A DNA stretch of 25,923 nt, taken from Sphacelaria rigidula. Lineage: Eukaryota; Phaeophyceae; Sphacelariales. Position 1 is the first letter of the stretch. Each line of letters begins with the position of its first letter. The notes beneath the pieces were generated by a model. That model did not search any database, was not told where the DNA came from, and saw only the letters and a program-made list of their open reading frames with translations. Position numbers and translations under genes: made by a program. The stretch covers positions 1 to 25,923 of the forward strand of contig CAXNAA020000154.1 of NCBI GenBank assembly GCA_964200075.2, in the 5' to 3' direction. Positions 22,489 to 25,923 of this stretch are shown here, piece after piece.

Positions 22489-23796
22489 CTGCGGTATCAA
22501 GCTCCCAGTTACTCATGTACTGCACGCACAACATGTCACATGCTTGAATTATCAAGTGCAGTAGAGATTCGCAACAAACAACCTAAGCTGCTGACCGCGA
22601 TGCTTTGTACTGTAACAAATCGGGTGCAGCATGGAAGGATGCTAGATTCTCCTCGAACACTGGTGGAGAGCAGGAGGCTACCCACACTAGCTCCAGGCAG
22701 TGAAGAGAAGAATACCGCCTCTTGGATAACGAGGATTACTTCGACACACACTTTTCACCAGAATCTACCCAAGGAAGCAAGAGTCTATGATCTGCCCATG
22801 GACTTCCGACAATCCTGTTGTCTTGAAATTCATGCGAGATTTTTCCCACGCGGACACCAACGGCTTCGGAGGGTGTTACTAGCACCTTTCATGTCAAGAC
22901 CATCAAGGCTGAATGACTAGTCACGGCCGGCGTTGATGCCTCACGTGAACCTACGATACTGTACTGGGTTGTACTCCACTGTGGTCGGGCTCACCCGATG
23001 GAGGATTTGAGAGTCTGCATCGATTATCCAATCAAATTCGTCCACCTCGTCTGTTTTGCACCGGTCCCATCACACACTTCAAACAACGCGTGAGTTGCCT
23101 ACACGTGTCATTTTCTGTTTTTTCAATTTTCGAAAACCTTCATTTTTGAAAGAATGCCTAACCCCAAGAAGAGTAACGCGGAGAACGGTACGACTGAAAG
23201 GGGCGGTACAGACAGTTACATTACCGCACTTGTACTATGATGAACTATACTGTTGTTGCTGCCAAGTGTGGGCTACTGACTAGACTGGATAAAGACAACG
23301 CTCATAGTACGCGCACAAAACGAACGAGCTCTTCGGCTTGTTTCGCGCATGACGCATCCTGCAGACAGCTTGACGCACGCTCAAAGTTGTTCACACGGTG
23401 TCTGAGGCCATTCGTCTCTTGACCAGACCAAATAAAGCTTAAAACACAAGAAAACCTGCAAAATGAAGCACATTGATTCGTCACTGCGATGATCCCACCT
23501 CACCACCACCCCCTCAAAACTAGCTTTTTTCAGCGAGTGTCGACTAATGTGCGGAAACAATAATAAAAATAAAAAGATCAAGGAAGAGGAAGAAGTTGGG
23601 CTAGACGCCCGAACATTTCGCTTGGAGGGGGATGAAAACAGCGGCGTAGTAGTCGCTAGGTGTGGCGCACGACGGTATCGCAAACATCATTATGCGGCGC
23701 AGATCTAAGGCAGAACCACACATCAACTTACGATCCCACTATCCCAGGATAAATGAAGCATAGCTCGTCGAGCCGTAGCTATTGATCAAACGAGTA
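22489..23796. other. Upstream region of the UBL-kinase
   Basis: It should hold the promoter and any non-coding first exon. A plus-strand ATG frame of 126 codons (22540-22920) is present but shows no motif or coding-like pattern that I recognise. Confidence 0.35.
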
Positions 23797-24251
23797 TTGT
23801 CATCCCATCTATTTTGGACGCCGGTCTACACCGTTCAGTATATGTGGGCGCACCAGCCGCGGCCACACAGGAAGAAGGCCTACACAGGAGTTTTTTCTTC
23901 TGTTTTATTTGTTTTGGTCTTCCACCTTCCTTCTGCGGTGATTGCCTTTCTTTGTTTTGCGAAAGGGTTCTAGCAGTCCCTTGCCCTCGTCGACCGTTAA
24001 CCGTTAGATCACGTGCGGGTAGTCCATCTGGATTGCACATGCTTTTTTCAGGTGAATATTGATACCGATTCAGCAGGTGACCTACCCTCGCGGTGCAAGG
24101 GTTTAGTCGACTTTTGTGTACCCAGGACATAGTCGCTCTCCACCGTTGGGCAGTGTGTGGTAAAAAGTCCCCGATCGCTCGGAGAGTCGAACCCACGGCC
24201 CAACCGTCAGCAGGTTTGGAGGTTACCAACTGAGCCACCGGGGCGACCGGC
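23797..24251 (-). mobile_element. tRNA-derived SINE, copy B, interrupted
   Basis: The same element as 9416-9801, with a tRNA-like head on the minus strand at about 24247-24168 (GGTGGCTCAGTTGGTAAC and GGGTTCGACTC). This head is closer to a tRNA than copy A. It lacks the TA-repeat of copy A and carries a 101-bp insertion at its TTAA site. Confidence 0.78.
24001..24101 (+). mobile_element. 101-bp TTAA-flanked MITE inside SINE copy B
   Basis: Starts CCGTTAGATC and ends GTGCAAGGG, imperfect inverted ends, with TTAA at 23997-24000 and TTTA at 24102-24105. Copy A of the SINE shows the uninterrupted site. TTAA duplication and termini starting CC/CCC are the known hallmarks of piggyBac-type elements; the family assignment is inference. 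Confidence 0.8.
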
Positions 24252-24336
24252 GGGTACGAAATTCTTAGTCTCACAGGTTTCTATTTCGTACAGGTATGCG
24301 CGGATAAAGATCGCCAATGGGTTCCAAAAGGGTTTA

Positions 24337-24434
24337 CCATTTGACGGCGACAGTAGGACATCCGTTGAATCGGCATCAATTTCACCCGAAAAAGGGATGC
24401 ATGATCCAGATGGACTACCCTCGCCGACAAACGG
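24337..24434 (-). mobile_element. 98-bp TTAA-type MITE
   Basis: Inverted copy of the family (on the minus strand GAGGGTAGTCCATCTGGATC, then GATGCCGATTCAAC). Flanks are TTTA and TCAA, each one base from TTAA. It abuts the next copy through the shared TCAA. Confidence 0.7.
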
Positions 24435-24438
24435 TCAA

Positions 24439-24539
24439 CCTTTGACCCCGAGGGTAGTCTATCTGCTGAATCGGCACTAATTTTACTCGAAAAAAGTGTG
24501 CGTGGTCGAGATGGACTACCCGTATCGCTTGTCTTTAGG
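24439..24539 (-). mobile_element. 101-bp TTAA-type MITE
   Basis: A second inverted copy, directly adjoining the previous one. Flanks are TCAA and TTAA (24540-24543). The internal sequence GTGCCGATTCAGCAG matches the other copies on the minus strand. Confidence 0.7.
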
Positions 24540-24680
24540 TTAAGTAGGCTTCCATTGTCAACTCTTTTGGAGCCCAGTGGCGATTTCTGTTCTTGTGAAT
24601 CGACATCGTTTTCAGTCACTTTCAAGTCAAAATGATGCCGATTTACAACAAGAATCGTCAGTGGGTTTTGAAAGGGGTAA

Positions 24681-24778
24681 CCCTTCGACCGCGAGGGTAG
24701 TCCATCTGGATCGTGCATACATTTTAAAGGTAAGATTGGTGGTGATTCAATGGATGACCTACTGGCGACGTCTAAGGG
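24681..24778 (+). mobile_element. 98-bp TTAA-type MITE
   Basis: Plus-oriented copy starting CCCTTCGACC and ending GTCTAAGGG, flanked by GTAA and TTAA (24779-24782). It contains the family core GGGTAGTCCATCTGGATC. Confidence 0.75.
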
Positions 24779-24801
24779 TTAACAGCTTCTAATGAGCTTA
24801 A

Positions 24802-24901
24802 CCCTTAGACGGGGAGGAAAGTAGCCCATCTGGATCACGCATACTTTTTCGAATGGAATTGATGCGGATTCAACAGGTAACCTACTCTCGCTGTCTAAGG
24901 G
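24802..24901 (+). mobile_element. 100-bp TTAA-type MITE
   Basis: Plus-oriented copy starting CCCTTAGAC and ending GTCTAAGGG, 9-bp perfect inverted ends, flanked by TTAA (24798-24801) and TAAA. The best-preserved termini of the group. Confidence 0.8.
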
Positions 24902-24905
24902 TAAA

Positions 24906-25587
24906 TCCCAGGGCTATACGAGCTGGCCCAGCCAAGAGTAGGCGCGAACCTCGCTCAGGGGACGCACGGCGAGATATTAGGAGTTGGACGCTGAAATTTT
25001 GACTACAGCTTTTTCGAGCATGTTACGCTCATCATAAGCTTTTCAAAATATATATTATTCGAGCTCGGACCCCTACATTGAGCTACACTTCATGCACGCA
25101 TACGGAACTACTGTAAGGCCAATCTCGAGATATTGGGACGGGTTAATCGCGAGTAAGAAAGACTGAACTGATGTGGTGATTGAAAAACACCAGGGGGCGG
25201 TTGAATTCGGAGTTCCTGGAGAACGCGCCGCAACCTGTGGAATGGGCAGAGGATGTATCAATACACTGTAGTACACACCTCGCCACTTGTACACCTCCGT
25301 CGGACCACCCCTACAGCTAATGCAGCGGCTGGCATAGGCCTCCGTACCGCTGTTTTAGCCGTTATCAGCCAGTGTGTAAAATTGAGCTGTAAGGACACGA
25401 AGGGGGTCGCGGCGGGGCTGCCCCATTCTACTATCGTACCTGACCCTCATCCTACAAAGGGTTGCCTGAACTGGGAAATGTGAATGTGCCACCTGTTGTG
25501 ATATACGATTGTTTCTGGTAGACCGGCGCAGTGTGACATGGGCGAAAGCAGTCAACAGCTGTATCGTTAGCCACTTCTTTGGTACAG
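24906..25587. other. Repeat-derived and unassigned sequence
   Basis: 24940-24990 shares the pattern AGGCGC.AACCT and ATTAGGAGTT.GAC.CTGA with about 10790-10840, so at least its left part is a dispersed repeat. 25313-25430 has an open plus frame without recognised motifs. Confidence 0.4.
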
Positions 25588-25800
25588 TACGTATACGGCC
25601 GCCCCACCCCTCTCGCAATAGAATGTGAACTATACAAGGAGGAACGGGACGTGCTAGAGGGGAAAATGCGGAAAATGCGGGACGAGAACGAAGGTGGCAT
25701 GGAAAATTTTGATGCATTGGGCAGTACGAGCTGGGCCAGCTTAAAAGCTGCTAAAAGTTGCTCACACCACAGCTTCCCCAGTTTCCCGAATGAGCCTGAT
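25588..25800 (+). CDS. Possible exon of a third gene, unknown
   Basis: An open frame of 71 codons bounded by an acceptor-like GGTACAG and a donor GAT|GTAAGC, phase 0 at both ends. It encodes ELYKEERDVLEGKMRKMRDE, a charged, coiled-coil-like stretch, then a Ser-rich end. The opposite strand is also open over this interval, and no family is recognised, so this is only a candidate. Confidence 0.22.
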
Positions 25801-25923
25801 GTAAGCATATCATTGTGAACTGCTGACCCGCCTGATGACAAACGACTGCGTCGCTGTTCGAGTGGCATCGTATTGCTGATGACGTTTTTGACTTGCATCG
25901 AGTACAGGGTGGGTCTGATATCG

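Larger units (their letters stand above)
24309..24585. repeat. Inverted repeat flanking two MITEs
   Basis: 24309-24330 (GATCGCCAATGGGTTCCAAA and on) is the reverse complement of 24564-24585 with 19 of 22 matches; a third, direct copy lies near 24653-24674. Two TTAA-type elements sit between the first pair, suggesting they landed inside an older fold-back sequence. Confidence 0.6.

Noticed and set aside
22540-22920. 126-codon plus-strand ATG frame upstream of the kinase
   Set aside because: No recognisable motif, hydrophobic pattern or splice context. The length is not unusual for non-coding DNA of this composition.

Overview
This window is nuclear DNA of an intron-rich eukaryote. I infer a stramenopile, most likely a brown alga. 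The reasons are long GT-AG introns, composition near half GC, low-complexity insertions in the proteins, and a type of ubiquitin-like/PI4K-gamma kinase that I associate with stramenopiles. The sequence alone does not prove the species. No prokaryotic operon, rRNA or CRISPR array is visible.

Two genes can be read with confidence, both on the minus strand. (1) 6858 to 3197 is a two-exon A/B-type (mitotic) cyclin of 674 aa, with a long disordered N-terminus, an N-terminal destruction-box-like RxxL motif, and a single 1,637-nt phase-0 intron that splits the cyclin box. (2) About 22488 to 13700 is a gene of about 13 exons encoding a PI4K-gamma-like kinase with one clear and one probable ubiquitin-like (UBL) domain. 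The eight downstream exons (20460 to 13700) join with consistent phases and reproduce the whole PI3/PI4-kinase-type catalytic core: a GTGGTY glycine loop, FKPQDEEP, REVAAF, the DRN catalytic loop, the DHG metal-binding motif and WLDW. A Gly/Ala-rich insertion of about 100 residues lies between the catalytic loop and DHG, and a C-terminal tail of about 570 residues follows the kinase. The five upstream exons, including a 17-nt microexon, are tentative, but the assembled model stays open for 1,134 codons.

Layout: 1-3196 is gene-poor and holds a degenerate tRNA-like element (about 539-645). 3197-6858 is the cyclin. 6859-13699 is intergenic, with a CAG/CAA microsatellite, a tRNA-derived SINE (9416-9801), a 93-bp near-perfect hairpin (10373-10465), diverged repeats and a 247-bp element with inverted ends (11821-12067). 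13700-22488 is the kinase gene. 22489-25923 is mostly repeats: a second copy of the same SINE (23797-24251) carries a 101-bp TTAA-flanked element inside it, and four related elements follow at 24337-24901. A possible exon of a third gene lies on the plus strand near the right edge.

The two genes have no obvious operational link. The strongest unexpected observations are the SINE empty/filled-site pair, which identifies a small TTAA-targeting (piggyBac-like) element family, the long perfect hairpin, and the exon structure of the UBL-kinase.
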